A stretch of DNA of 27,096 nt from JBGTNQ01 sp964646785. GTDB taxonomy: Bacteria > Patescibacteriota > Minisyncoccia > Phycocordibacterales > Zambryskibacteraceae. The stretch's first letter is position 1; each line of letters opens with the position of its first letter. The position numbers were made by a program, and so were the translations under genes. Positions 6,417 to 12,799 of this stretch are shown here, piece after piece. Under the pieces are notes generated by a model. The model was not told where the DNA came from and ran no database searches. It saw only the letters and a list, made by a program, of their open reading frames with translations. The stretch is from contig CAZYGU010000008.1 in assembly GCA_964646785.1 (NCBI GenBank), forward strand, positions 1-27,096, in the 5' to 3' direction.

Positions 6417-9116
6417 ATGCCACCATTTCACCAATTCACAACGAAAGCAAAGGAAGCAATCAAGCGCGCTCATGAGCTCGCTATTGAACGTGGCCAAAAC
6501 CATGTAAATCCACTGCATCTTCTTACAGCACTGATTTCACAAGATGAAAGTATGGTTACATCAATTCTCGACAAACTTGATGTCGATACTATTCTTCTTA
6601 CTGAACATTTGTTTGAATCGATTGAGTCCCCAGATTCTGCATCAACAATGACTCCGTCCTATCAGATTTTCCTTACTCCTGAGCTTGCACAGATTATTGA
6701 TGGAAGTCTTAAAGTTGCAGAAAATCTTCATGATGAATTTTCATCAACAGAACATCTTTTTGTTTCTATTTTAGAAGTGCAAAGTCCTGCAAAAGAGCTT
6801 CTTTCACGATTTAAAATCGATCGTGCGAATGTCATCACTGTGATTGAAGAGCTTAAGAATTCAAAAACAGAAGTTGGAAAGGAATCAAAGAAACTCAAAT
6901 CAATTTTGAAATATACTCGTAGTCTTACAAAACTTGCTGCTCAAAATAAACTTGATCCAGTTATTGGTCGTGATGAAGAAATTTCTCGCATTATTCAAAT
7001 CTTATCTCGTCGAACAAAGAATAATCCAATTCTTATTGGTGAAGCAGGTGTAGGAAAGACTGCTATCGTTGAAGGTCTTGCGATTCGTATGACAAACGGC
7101 AATGTACCTGAATCACTTCGTGATAAAGAATTGGTATCACTTGATCTTGGACTGCTTATTGCGGGTACAAAATATCGAGGTGAATTTGAGGAAAGACTCA
7201 AAAATATTTTAAAGGAAATCGAACGATCAGAAGGAAAGGTTATTCTTTTCATTGATGAGATCCATACCATTGTTGGCGCAGGTGCTGCAGAAGGGTCACT
7301 CGATGCATCAAATATGCTCAAGCCTGCACTCGCACGAGGGGAATTGAGAGCGGTTGGTGCAACGACAATCAAGGAATATCAGAAGCATATTGAAAAGGAT
7401 CCTGCGCTTACACGTCGATTCCAGCCTGTATATGTCAACGAGCCATCACAAGAAGATGCAGTTACTATTTTGCGTGGTCTTAAAGAGAAATATGAGCTCT
7501 ACCATGGTGTACGTATAACAGATGATGCGATCGTATCTGCAGTAAATCTCTCAAGTCGATATATCACTGATCGTTTTCTCCCAGATAAAGCTGTTGATTT
7601 GATTGATGAGGCTGCATCACATCTCAAAATATCGCTCGAAAATATGCCACCAATTCTTGAGGACACTCACTCAAAGATTATGAAACTTGAGATAGAAAAG
7701 GAGGCTCTCAAAAAAGAGGCTGAAGCAGATAAAAATGGGAAAGCAAAAACTCGAACAAAAGAGATTACTGAAATGATTGCTGATCTAAAAGAAAAAACTT
7801 CAGAACTCGAGCTTAAGTGGAAAAATGAAAAGGAAACTGTAAATGACATCAAAGCAATCAAGAAGGATTTAGAAAAACTTCGCTTAGAAGCTGAAGCTGC
7901 TGAAGCACGAGCTGATCTTTCGCTTGCTGCAGAAATCAGATATGGAAAGATTCCTACGCTTGAACGAGATTTAGATTCAAAAAGTAAACGATTGAAGCGA
8001 CTACAAAGTTCACGAAGAATTTTGAAAGAAGAAATTACTGAACAAGATATTGCGGACATTGTGTCTCGTTGGACAAAGATCCCTGTGTCACGAATGCTTG
8101 AAGAAGAAGCCGAAAAACTTTCTCGCATGGAAGAATTTCTCAAGCGAAGAATTGTTGGACAAGAAGATGCTGTACAAAAAATCTCTGATACCATTAAGCG
8201 ATCACGAGCAGGAATTTCTGATCCAAATCGTCCTATCGGTTCATTTATTTTCCTTGGTCCAACAGGTGTAGGAAAGACTGAGCTCACAAAAGCTCTTACA
8301 GAATTTCTCTTTGATGATGATAAGGCACTTATCCGAGTTGATATGTCAGAGTTCATGGAGAAGCACTCAGTGTCAAAATTGATTGGTGCACCACCAGGCT
8401 ATGTTGGACATGAAGAAGGTGGTTCACTCACCGAGCTCGTTCGTCATCGACCATATGCTGTAGTTCTCTTTGATGAGATAGAAAAAGCACATCCAGAAGT
8501 ATTCAATATTCTTCTTCAGGTGCTTGATAATGGACGATTAACTGATTCAAAAGGACGAACTGTTAACTTCAAAAATACCGTTATTATTCTTACTTCAAAT
8601 ATCGGCGCACAATTCATTGAGCGTATGGAAAAAATAGGGTTCTCAGAGAAGCGAGAAGAAAAAGCAGATTACGATGAAGCAAAAACAAAAGTCATGGAGG
8701 CGGTGAAAGAACATTTCCGACCTGAGTTTTTAAACAGACTTGATGATATTATTTTGTTTAATATCCTATCTCCAGAAGCAGTACATGACATTGTGAAGAT
8801 TCAAGTAGATCTTGTAAAACAACGATTGATTGAGAAGGAAATTACTCTTGAAGTATCTGATGATGCATACGCATATCTATCGAAGGAAGGATACAATCCA
8901 CAGTATGGTGCTCGACCACTCAAGCGAGTAATTCAAAATAAGATTTTGACTCCGATTGCTTCTATGATGATTTCGAAAGGAGTTCTCAAGGGAGGTGTGG
9001 TGTCAGTTGGATTTAAAAACAATGAACTTACCTTTGATGTAAAAAAAGGAAGAAAGGGAAGTTTGTGGGCAAAAAGTTTACTTGATCAGGAAGAAGAAGC
9101 GGAGAAGGTAAAGTAA
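6417..9116 (+). CDS. clpB: ClpB-like Hsp100 disaggregase with a ClpP-loop-like IGF motif
   Basis: This 899-residue AAA+ unfoldase has a Clp N-domain (about 1-150). Ring 1 has Walker A GEAGVGKT (208-215) and Walker B Asp280-Glu281. A coiled-coil M-domain (about 415-540) includes EIRYGKIPTLERDL, a stretch typical of ClpB. Ring 2 has Walker A GPTGVGKT (614-621), Walker B Asp686-Glu687 and FRPEFLNRLD. Both rings look active. The M-domain argues for ClpB, which works with DnaK to dissolve aggregates. However, after SNIGAQFIERM comes IGF (740-742) followed by a charged stretch, placed where ClpA, ClpC and ClpX carry their ClpP-docking loop. Standard ClpB lacks this, so it could be a ClpB/ClpC intermediate. 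A strong terminator follows the stop. No dnaK, clpP or ctsR gene is in the window. Confidence 0.9.
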   Translation: MPPFHQFTTKAKEAIKRAHELAIERGQNHVNPLHLLTALISQDESMVTSILDKLDVDTILLTEHLFESIESPDSASTMTPSYQIFLTPELAQIIDGSLKVAENLHDEFSSTEHLFVSILEVQSPAKELLSRFKIDRANVITVIEELKNSKTEVGKESKKLKSILKYTRSLTKLAAQNKLDPVIGRDEEISRIIQILSRRTKNNPILIGEAGVGKTAIVEGLAIRMTNGNVPESLRDKELVSLDLGLLIAGTKYRGEFEERLKNILKEIERSEGKVILFIDEIHTIVGAGAAEGSLDASNMLKPALARGELRAVGATTIKEYQKHIEKDPALTRRFQPVYVNEPSQEDAVTILRGLKEKYELYHGVRITDDAIVSAVNLSSRYITDRFLPDKAVDLIDEAASHLKISLENMPPILEDTHSKIMKLEIEKEALKKEAEADKNGKAKTRTKEITEMIADLKEKTSELELKWKNEKETVNDIKAIKKDLEKLRLEAEAAEARADLSLAAEIRYGKIPTLERDLDSKSKRLKRLQSSRRILKEEITEQDIADIVSRWTKIPVSRMLEEEAEKLSRMEEFLKRRIVGQEDAVQKISDTIKRSRAGISDPNRPIGSFIFLGPTGVGKTELTKALTEFLFDDDKALIRVDMSEFMEKHSVSKLIGAPPGYVGHEEGGSLTELVRHRPYAVVLFDEIEKAHPEVFNILLQVLDNGRLTDSKGRTVNFKNTVIILTSNIGAQFIERMEKIGFSEKREEKADYDEAKTKVMEAVKEHFRPEFLNRLDDIILFNILSPEAVHDIVKIQVDLVKQRLIEKEITLEVSDDAYAYLSKEGYNPQYGARPLKRVIQNKILTPIASMMISKGVLKGGVVSVGFKNNELTFDVKKGRKGSLWAKSLLDQEEEAEKVK

Positions 9117-9117
9117 G

Positions 9118-9150
9118 AAAAAGCCGATACCAAAAGGTATCGGCTTTTTT
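9118..9150 (+). terminator. bidirectional terminator between clpB and the 149-residue gene
   Basis: AAGCCGATACC and GGTATCGGCTT form an 11-bp stem with an AAAA loop. It is flanked by A and T runs, so it serves the convergent genes on both strands. Confidence 0.9.
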
Positions 9151-9163
9151 GAACTGAGAAAAC

Positions 9164-9613
9164 TCAGAATACTTCTGGGTTCCCAGTTGTGTGTGTTCTT
9201 ACAGCTTCCATAGCTTGTGCGATGCTGCTTTGAACAAACGCCGGGTCAAGGATTCTTTCTTCCTCTTCCGTCAAGATAACTTCGCTAAGAGGAACTGGTG
9301 TACTGTGATCAAACTTTTGTTCACGAACACTTTCGATTGTTCTTCGAAGATCGACTCGAAGATCTTTTCGTTTTTCTTTTAGTTCTTGCAACAGCTCAAT
9401 TTCTGTTATCGGCTCGAGTGTGATACCTGCTTCACGTCCAAGTCGTCTAAGACTTTCATCAATTTCGTCATGATTCGCCTCGATTGAGGTTCTCAAAATG
9501 AGTTGAAACAGGCGACTGATTTCGTCGTTCTTTGCGTTGCGCGGCAACTGATTGATGGAATCAACGATAGTTTGATAAAAGGGACGCTGGGTGTTTGCGA
9601 CACTACCTTCCAT
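9164..9613 (-). CDS. hypothetical protein, helical, 149 residues
   Basis: I do not recognise this protein. The ATG at 9613 is preceded 7 nt upstream by TTGGAG, a fair Shine-Dalgarno match. A TTG four codons further upstream would add only MELS and is less likely. The product is soluble, acidic and predicted mainly helical, with a strongly charged middle (LLQELKEKRKDLRVDLRRT) and no signal peptide or membrane segment. It ends against the clpB terminator. A TTGACC stands upstream at about 9677-9682 but I cannot pick a convincing -10. Its composition is slightly GC-richer than clpB. It is real by length, start signal and terminator placement, but the function is unknown. Confidence 0.75.
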   Translation of the reverse strand: MEGSVANTQRPFYQTIVDSINQLPRNAKNDEISRLFQLILRTSIEANHDEIDESLRRLGREAGITLEPITEIELLQELKEKRKDLRVDLRRTIESVREQKFDHSTPVPLSEVILTEEEERILDPAFVQSSIAQAMEAVRTHTTGNPEVF

Positions 9614-9721
9614 GGAGAGCTCCAAGTTGTGAGTGAATGCTGAATTCTTAATTTAATTTGTCATATGAAAGTGGTTGGGTCAAGTTCTGGAATTTTGTCT
9701 TACAGGCGCTTGAGTGTTTGT

Positions 9722-9808
9722 GGTCAGGGATAATTTTGATTCCGTCGAATCAAAATTTCCACGACCCTGCCTCGCAGTTTCGTGTGCTCACGAAACATTG
9801 ATCCGGCT
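9722..9808. repeat. tRNA-linked structured element, family 2, copy 1
   Basis: Blocks shared in order with 10762-10828 are GGTCA, GATAA with T tract, AAATTT, the 12-mer CGACCCTGCCTC (9762-9773), and CCGGCT at the end. On the minus strand the left half folds as GGTC...GACC closing an inner stem of 14 bp with one bulged A. The right half folds as GTTTCGTG/CACGAAAC, 8 bp, around AGCA. Helix sequences differ from copy 2 but positions, the 12-mer and the bulged A are kept. It lies 3' of tRNA-Tyr. Function unknown. Confidence 0.7.
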
Positions 9809-9860
9809 CGCACAAAATCAGAAAATCCCGCGCAGGCGGGATGTTTCTGTATTTTGTGCG
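9809..9860 (-). other. long hairpin overlapping the 3' end of tRNA-Tyr
   Basis: CGCACAAAAT (9809-9818) pairs with ATTTTGTGCG (9851-9860), then CAGAAA with TTTCTG, then ATCCCGC with GCGGGAT around a GCAG loop. That is about 23 bp with two single-base bulges. The outermost four pairs use the last nucleotides of tRNA-Tyr, including the discriminator, so the hairpin competes with the acceptor stem. It has no T run and is therefore not a plain terminator. A role in 3' processing is an inference. Confidence 0.6.
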
Positions 9861-9940
9861 CCGGGAAGGATTCGAACCTTCGTAGGCATAAAGCCGACAG
9901 ATTTACAGTCTGTTGCGATTGACCACTCCGCCACCGACGC
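9857..9940 (-). tRNA. tRNA-Tyr (anticodon GTA)
   Basis: Acceptor GCGTCGG pairs with CCGGCGC (one G-U). The anticodon stem CAGA/TCTG encloses CTGTAAA, giving GTA. A long variable arm and T loop TTCGAAT complete 84 nt. Discriminator A; CCA not encoded. A37 flanked by A's fits modification by the MiaA encoded nearby. Confidence 0.94.
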
Positions 9941-10003
9941 GACGGGTTTCATTCTAGCTGATAATGGCTTTTTTTCAAGCTATTTTTTTCGAATTGAGAC
10001 ATC

Positions 10004-10031
10004 TTGCCTTTTTTAGCTCATATGCTATCCT
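10004..10031 (+). promoter_or_regulatory. leaderless-type promoter of rpmG
   Basis: TTGCCT, a 16-nt spacer, then TATCCT ending 9 nt before the ATG at 10041. Confidence 0.55.
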
Positions 10032-10040
10032 AACTCCACT

Positions 10041-10196
10041 ATGTCACAAGATCGACTTATCATGCTTAGAAATAAGGACACCAAGGAGGTGTATTATACG
10101 AGCAAAAATAAAAAGGGAGTTGAGCGAAAAATTGAGCTCAAGAAATACTCAAAAAAGCTCCGAAAGCGAGTGGTGTTCAAAGAATCAAAAAAATAA
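10041..10196 (+). CDS. rpmG: 50S ribosomal protein L33
   Basis: This 51-residue frame starts MSQDRLIMLRNKDTKEVYYT and continues with a GVERKIELKKYSKKLRKRVVF block. Those blocks are the conserved beta-strand and C-terminal basic core of L33. It has no cysteines, so it is the zinc-free form. The protein binds 23S rRNA near the E site of the large subunit. It lies alone between tRNA-Tyr and the CheY-like gene, has no Shine-Dalgarno sequence and is followed at once by a terminator. Confidence 0.93.
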   Translation: MSQDRLIMLRNKDTKEVYYTSKNKKGVERKIELKKYSKKLRKRVVFKESKK

Positions 10197-10200
10197 ATAA

Positions 10201-10220
10201 TCGGCGAAAGCCGGTTTTTT
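10201..10220 (+). terminator. rpmG terminator
   Basis: CGGC-GAAA-GCCG with a stable GNRA-type tetraloop, followed by six T's, five bases after the rpmG stop. Confidence 0.85.
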
Positions 10221-10231
10221 ATTATTTAAAC

Positions 10232-10268
10232 AAAAAACCTAGTAGACATGCGTGTCTGCTAGGTTTTT
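10232..10268 (-). terminator. terminator of the CheY-like gene
   Basis: A long stem (AAAACCTAG and AGACA against TGTCT and CTAGGTTTT, one G-U pair) around TGCG. On the minus strand it ends in T's just past the stop at 10282. It can act in both directions. Confidence 0.85.
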
Positions 10269-10281
10269 AAAAGAGAAACTC

Positions 10282-10653
10282 CTACACCCCAAATGGATGC
10301 ATGATTGCTTCGATTTTTTCTCTGAGTACTTGCGGTGTAAACGGTTTCTCAATATAACCATTCGCACCCGCTTCTCGATATTTCGCGAGTATACTTGTGT
10401 CTTGGGAACGAAGAACAACCATGAGAATGGGAACAATCTTGCTCACATTCTGGCGGATTGCTTCTGCGCACTCGATGCCTGTCATGCCTGGCATGGTCTC
10501 ATCTATTGTGATGAAGCCAATGGAACCGTCGAGCTTCTTAAGAGCATCGCGACCATTCTCTGCCTCAACGAATTCGGTGTATCCGATTCGCATAAGGCTA
10601 TTGATGATGATTCGACGCATCGTTGCAGAGTCGTCAACAACGAGAAATTTCAT
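10282..10653 (-). CDS. CheY-like single-domain response regulator
   Basis: The 123-residue product is one receiver domain and nothing else. Visible are the acidic pair Asp7-Asp8 (LVVDDSATMRR), the phospho-acceptor Asp51 in ITIDETMPGMTG, and Lys103 in IEKPF. The switch Thr/Ser expected after the fourth strand (PVLMVTA in CheY) reads Val80 in PILMVVL. Phosphorylation should be possible, but Thr/Tyr-type switching may be altered. No kinase, output domain or chemotaxis gene is in the window. Its partners are unknown; pilus motility control is one possibility in this kind of organism, by analogy only. AGGAGA stands four bases before the ATG. The promoter carries a palindrome that looks like an operator. 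Confidence 0.88.
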   Translation of the reverse strand: MKFLVVDDSATMRRIIINSLMRIGYTEFVEAENGRDALKKLDGSIGFITIDETMPGMTGIECAEAIRQNVSKIVPILMVVLRSQDTSILAKYREAGANGYIEKPFTPQVLREKIEAIMHPFGV

Positions 10654-10690
10654 AGAGTCTCCTGACGTGAAAGGTGCTTGGTCTGGAGGG

Positions 10691-10720
10691 TATATAAACG
10701 TATTTTATTATACGTGTCAA
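10691..10720 (-). promoter_or_regulatory. promoter with internal palindrome, CheY-like gene
   Basis: TTGACA and TATATA are 18 nt apart on the minus strand. The spacer holds the perfect inverted repeat ACGTAT-AATAAA-ATACGT (10698-10715), a candidate operator. The predicted leader is about 31 nt. Confidence 0.7.
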
Positions 10721-10761
10721 GAAATTTGGTTTTTAAATTATCTGAAATTTGTGAAGGAATC

Positions 10762-10828
10762 GGTCATAGATAAATTTCTGCTGAAATTTTCTGCGACCCT
10801 GCCTCAGCCACCTTCGTGGCCTCCGGCT
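10762..10828. repeat. tRNA-linked structured element, family 2, copy 2
   Basis: It shares GGTCA, GATAA, AAATTT-type stem bases, CGACCCTGCCTC (10794-10805) and CCGGCT with copy 1 at 9722-9808. On the minus strand GGTC...GACC closes an inner stem GAAAATTTC-AGCA-GAAATTTATC with one bulged A. GCCAC-GAAG-GTGGC takes the place of the right-hand stem. It lies 3' of tRNA-Trp, beyond that tRNA's terminator. Confidence 0.7.
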
Positions 10829-10863
10829 TTCGATTTCTTCATCGTACTCGCAATGATGAAATC

Positions 10864-10893
10864 AAAAAAGAAGCCGTTTGAGGCTTCTTTTTT
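10864..10893 (-). terminator. terminator after tRNA-Trp
   Basis: GAAGCC and GGCTTC around a 6-nt loop, flanked by six A's and six T's. It works on both strands and lies 10 bases past the tRNA-Trp 3' end. Confidence 0.9.
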
Positions 10894-10902
10894 GAATCAT
10901 TG

Positions 10903-10973
10903 CGGGCGATGAAGGAATCGAACCCTCGCCAGTGGTTTTGGAGACCGCTGTTCTACCACTAAACTAATCGCCC
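10903..10973 (-). tRNA. tRNA-Trp (anticodon CCA)
   Basis: Acceptor GGGCGAT pairs with ATCGCCC. The anticodon stem GCGGT/ACCAC (one mismatch) encloses CTCCAAA, giving CCA. The T arm is CGAGG-GTTCGAT-TCCTTC-like. Discriminator G, as for bacterial tRNA-Trp; 71 nt; CCA tail not encoded. It starts 22 nt after the miaA stop, so it may be read through from miaA. A possible own -10 (TAGGAT) lies 10 nt before it. Confidence 0.93.
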
Positions 10974-10995
10974 AGTACGTCGTATCCTAGCAGAT

Positions 10996-11946
10996 TTATG
11001 TTTTACTTTCCACGAGGAATGTTTGTACGAGAGTTGTGATCTGAGGAAGCGGTTTCTTGGTGGGATTAAACCAATGAATATCTTTATTTCTCTTAAACCA
11101 TGTCATCTGTCGCTTACTATAATGCCAGATGTCTTTTTCAAGCATTGCAATCATTTCTTGCTTTGTGGTGAATCCTTGAAGGTGCCGAGCGACATGCCGG
11201 TATTCAAGTCCAAGACTCTCCATTCGTTTCCAGGAAAGTCCCTCTTTGTGAAGTTTCTTTACTTCTGTAAGCATACCGTCTTTTATTCGAGTAAGAAGTC
11301 TTAAGTGAATTTTTTTTAGTAGTATTTCAGGATCTGGGAGTAATCCGATGTATAAAGTTTCGTAAGGAATCGATATACGTTTTTGTTCAGGAACTTTTCC
11401 AAGCAATGTTGCTATTTCGATTGCACGAATGAGTCTCACTGGGTTTTTGTTATCAATTGTTTTTGCTCGCTTTGGGTCGAGTACTTGTAGTTGTTTGAAA
11501 AGTTCTTCTGTGGATTTTTTTTCAAGTTTTTTTCGTAATGTAGGGTTTGGTGGAACTTCTGGCCAGGAAATAGAACCTAGTAGTGAATCGATATAGAGCC
11601 CAGTTCCTCCGCACACAATAGGAAGCTTTTTTCTTTTTACAATATCTCCGAGTGCTTTTTCTCCTTTTTTCTTAAATGCGTCAGCAGTAAATACTGTACG
11701 TGGGTTTGCAACATCAAGGAGATGATGGGGGATACCTTTGTGAAAATAGTTCGTTGCAGATACTTGATCGTGTTTTGGAAATTTTTTGTCTCGAGAAACT
11801 TTTCCAGTTCCAATATCGAGACCTTTGTAGACCTGACGTGAGTCAGCTGAGATGATTTCTCCGTTATATTGTTTTGCTATTTTTACTGCAAGATCACTTT
11901 TTCCTGACGCAGTAGGACCAAGCACAATAACGATCTTTGGTTTCAT
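10996..11946 (-). CDS. miaA: tRNA dimethylallyltransferase
   Basis: MiaA transfers a dimethylallyl group to A37 of tRNAs reading codons that begin with U, stabilising weak anticodon pairing. The 316-residue product has the P-loop GPTASGKS (10-17), ADSRQVYKGLDIGTGK near 34-49 with the catalytic Asp35, GIPHHLLDV, the GGTGLYID loop, and C-terminal KRQMTWFKR. Length is normal. The miaA ATG is 6 nt after its -10, so the message is probably leaderless. It sits directly upstream of tRNA-Trp. tRNA-Tyr, tRNA-Cys and tRNA-Leu(TAA/CAA), all in this window, carry the A36-A37-A38 run the enzyme recognises. Confidence 0.96.
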   Translation of the reverse strand: MKPKIVIVLGPTASGKSDLAVKIAKQYNGEIISADSRQVYKGLDIGTGKVSRDKKFPKHDQVSATNYFHKGIPHHLLDVANPRTVFTADAFKKKGEKALGDIVKRKKLPIVCGGTGLYIDSLLGSISWPEVPPNPTLRKKLEKKSTEELFKQLQVLDPKRAKTIDNKNPVRLIRAIEIATLLGKVPEQKRISIPYETLYIGLLPDPEILLKKIHLRLLTRIKDGMLTEVKKLHKEGLSWKRMESLGLEYRHVARHLQGFTTKQEMIAMLEKDIWHYSKRQMTWFKRNKDIHWFNPTKKPLPQITTLVQTFLVESKT

Positions 11947-11952
11947 GAGTTA

Positions 11953-11981
11953 GTAATAGCAAGAATTAGTAAAAGAGTAAA
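11953..11981 (-). promoter_or_regulatory. leaderless-type promoter of miaA
   Basis: TTTACT, a 17-nt spacer, then TATTAC ending 6 nt before the ATG. The -35 overlaps the foot of the Nudix terminator. Confidence 0.55.
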
Positions 11982-12011
11982 CGCCGCAGAACCAATGGTT
12001 CTGCGGCGTTT
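11979..12011 (-). terminator. terminator of the Nudix gene
   Basis: A perfect 15-bp inverted repeat, AAACGCCGCAGAACC and its complement, around AAT. It overlaps the Nudix stop codon. The minus-strand tail is T-rich (TTTACTCTTTT). Confidence 0.75.
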
Positions 12012-12495
12012 AAAGTGCAACTTCTTGAAGGTATGAAACTTGATGCGCAATTTCCTCTTCGAGGAAAGGGCGAATCAATCTGCGATGGTCAGGGAGAAAA
12101 CCCTTGTTATACAGCGCTTCGTGCGCAGTAAACAATTGTATTTCCTCACCACCATCACCAATGACACGTTGGGTTCCTATCAGTCGGGGAACTCGAGAAA
12201 CACAGAGATAGCGTATGTGGCCATTCTTGCGAATCTCAGAGCTCACAACACGAACAAGTTCAATCGGGATGATGAATCCTGTTTCCTGTTCGGTTTCTCT
12301 TACAGCTCCTTCTTCAGGTGTTTCAACTTCGACTACTTTTGGTTGGAAATTCAGACGCGTGACTTCCTCAAGATGACCTCCTGGAAGTCTCCAAAGGACT
12401 CGTCCTCGTGCGGTATTGCGGACGAAGGGGATTCCTTGGGGGCTGATTACGAGGTTGATCGCAGCTCCCAAGTCTGGTCTTTTGACCATCATCAT
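12010..12495 (-). CDS. Nudix hydrolase with an insertion in the Nudix box
   Basis: Nudix enzymes cleave nucleoside diphosphates linked to another group, using Mg bound by the Nudix helix. The 161-residue product has WRLPGGHLEE (35-44) and RETEQETGF (66-74), matching the REUxEExGU half of the box, with Glu58 in place eight residues before Arg66. About 12 extra residues separate the first Gly from that Glu compared with the standard 23-residue box. The substrate cannot be told. Three ATGs stand in tandem (12495, 12492, 12489). GAGGAAG five bases before the first favours 12495. The promoter is a near-perfect consensus with a palindrome in its spacer. Confidence 0.85.
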   Translation of the reverse strand: MMMVKRPDLGAAINLVISPQGIPFVRNTARGRVLWRLPGGHLEEVTRLNFQPKVVEVETPEEGAVRETEQETGFIIPIELVRVVSSEIRKNGHIRYLCVSRVPRLIGTQRVIGDGGEEIQLFTAHEALYNKGFLPDHRRLIRPFLEEEIAHQVSYLQEVAL

Positions 12496-12533
12496 GTGAG
12501 CTTCCTCATCAGTAGTAAAATATTTCCGAAACG

Positions 12534-12561
12534 ATTATAACATATCTACAAGATATGTCAA
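12534..12561 (-). promoter_or_regulatory. strong promoter with internal palindrome, Nudix gene
   Basis: TTGACA and TATAAT, both perfect consensus, are 16 nt apart on the minus strand with a TG extension. The spacer contains the perfect inverted repeat ACATATC-TTGTA-GATATGT (12540-12558), a candidate operator. Confidence 0.85.
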
Positions 12562-12602
12562 ATATGGGAGGCTCGATATTAAAGGATCAGTACACCTTCA
12601 AC

Positions 12603-12627
12603 AAAAAATCGACCTAAGTCGATTTTT
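12603..12627 (-). terminator. terminator after tRNA-Leu(CAA)
   Basis: AAAAATCGAC and GTCGATTTTT form a 10-bp stem around CTAA. The minus-strand end is a T run, four bases past the tRNA 3' end. Confidence 0.88.
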
Positions 12628-12631
12628 CTTG

Positions 12632-12712
12632 TGCCGGAGAGAGGACTCGAACCTCCATGCCTTTCGACAAACGATTTTGAGTCGTTCGCGTATACCATTC
12701 CGCCACTCCGGC
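12632..12712 (-). tRNA. tRNA-Leu (anticodon CAA)
   Basis: Acceptor GCCGGAG pairs with CTCCGGC. The anticodon stem AACGA/TCGTT encloses CTCAAAA, giving CAA. A long variable arm and T loop TTCGAGT complete 81 nt. Discriminator A; no encoded CCA. Confidence 0.94.
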
Positions 12713-12762
12713 GTGAGCTTTAACTTACTATAAAAAAGTGCGATTTTCAATTCATGAATAAT

Positions 12763-12793
12763 TTGGTGCTCATCATATGTTCTATGGTAAAAT
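12763..12793 (+). promoter_or_regulatory. leaderless-type extended -10 promoter of parB
   Basis: TG-G-TAAAAT forms an extended -10 that ends 6 nt before the ATG at 12800. TTGGTG lies 19 nt upstream as a poor -35, which extended -10 promoters tolerate. Confidence 0.55.
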
Positions 12794-12799
12794 CTTTTT

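Noticed and set aside
7667..8356. 229-codon minus-strand frame inside clpB
   Set aside because: Ser/Phe/Arg-rich antisense shadow of the M-domain and ring 2; the plus frame carries conserved Hsp100 motifs throughout.
9778..9800. Palindrome GTTTCGTG-TGCT-CACGAAAC as a possible parS site near parB
   Set aside because: It resembles the parS ends but has GTG/CAC reversed relative to GTTTCACGTGAAAC and a 4-nt spacer. It is fully explained as the stem of the family-2 repeat.
9714..10016. 100-codon plus-strand frame across tRNA-Tyr
   Set aside because: It covers the tRNA and its hairpin and has no ribosome site; tRNA antisense frames like this are common artefacts.
12040..12540. 166-codon plus-strand frame opposite the Nudix gene
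   Set aside because: The minus frame has the Nudix box, a Shine-Dalgarno site and a consensus promoter; the plus frame runs through that promoter and has no start signal.
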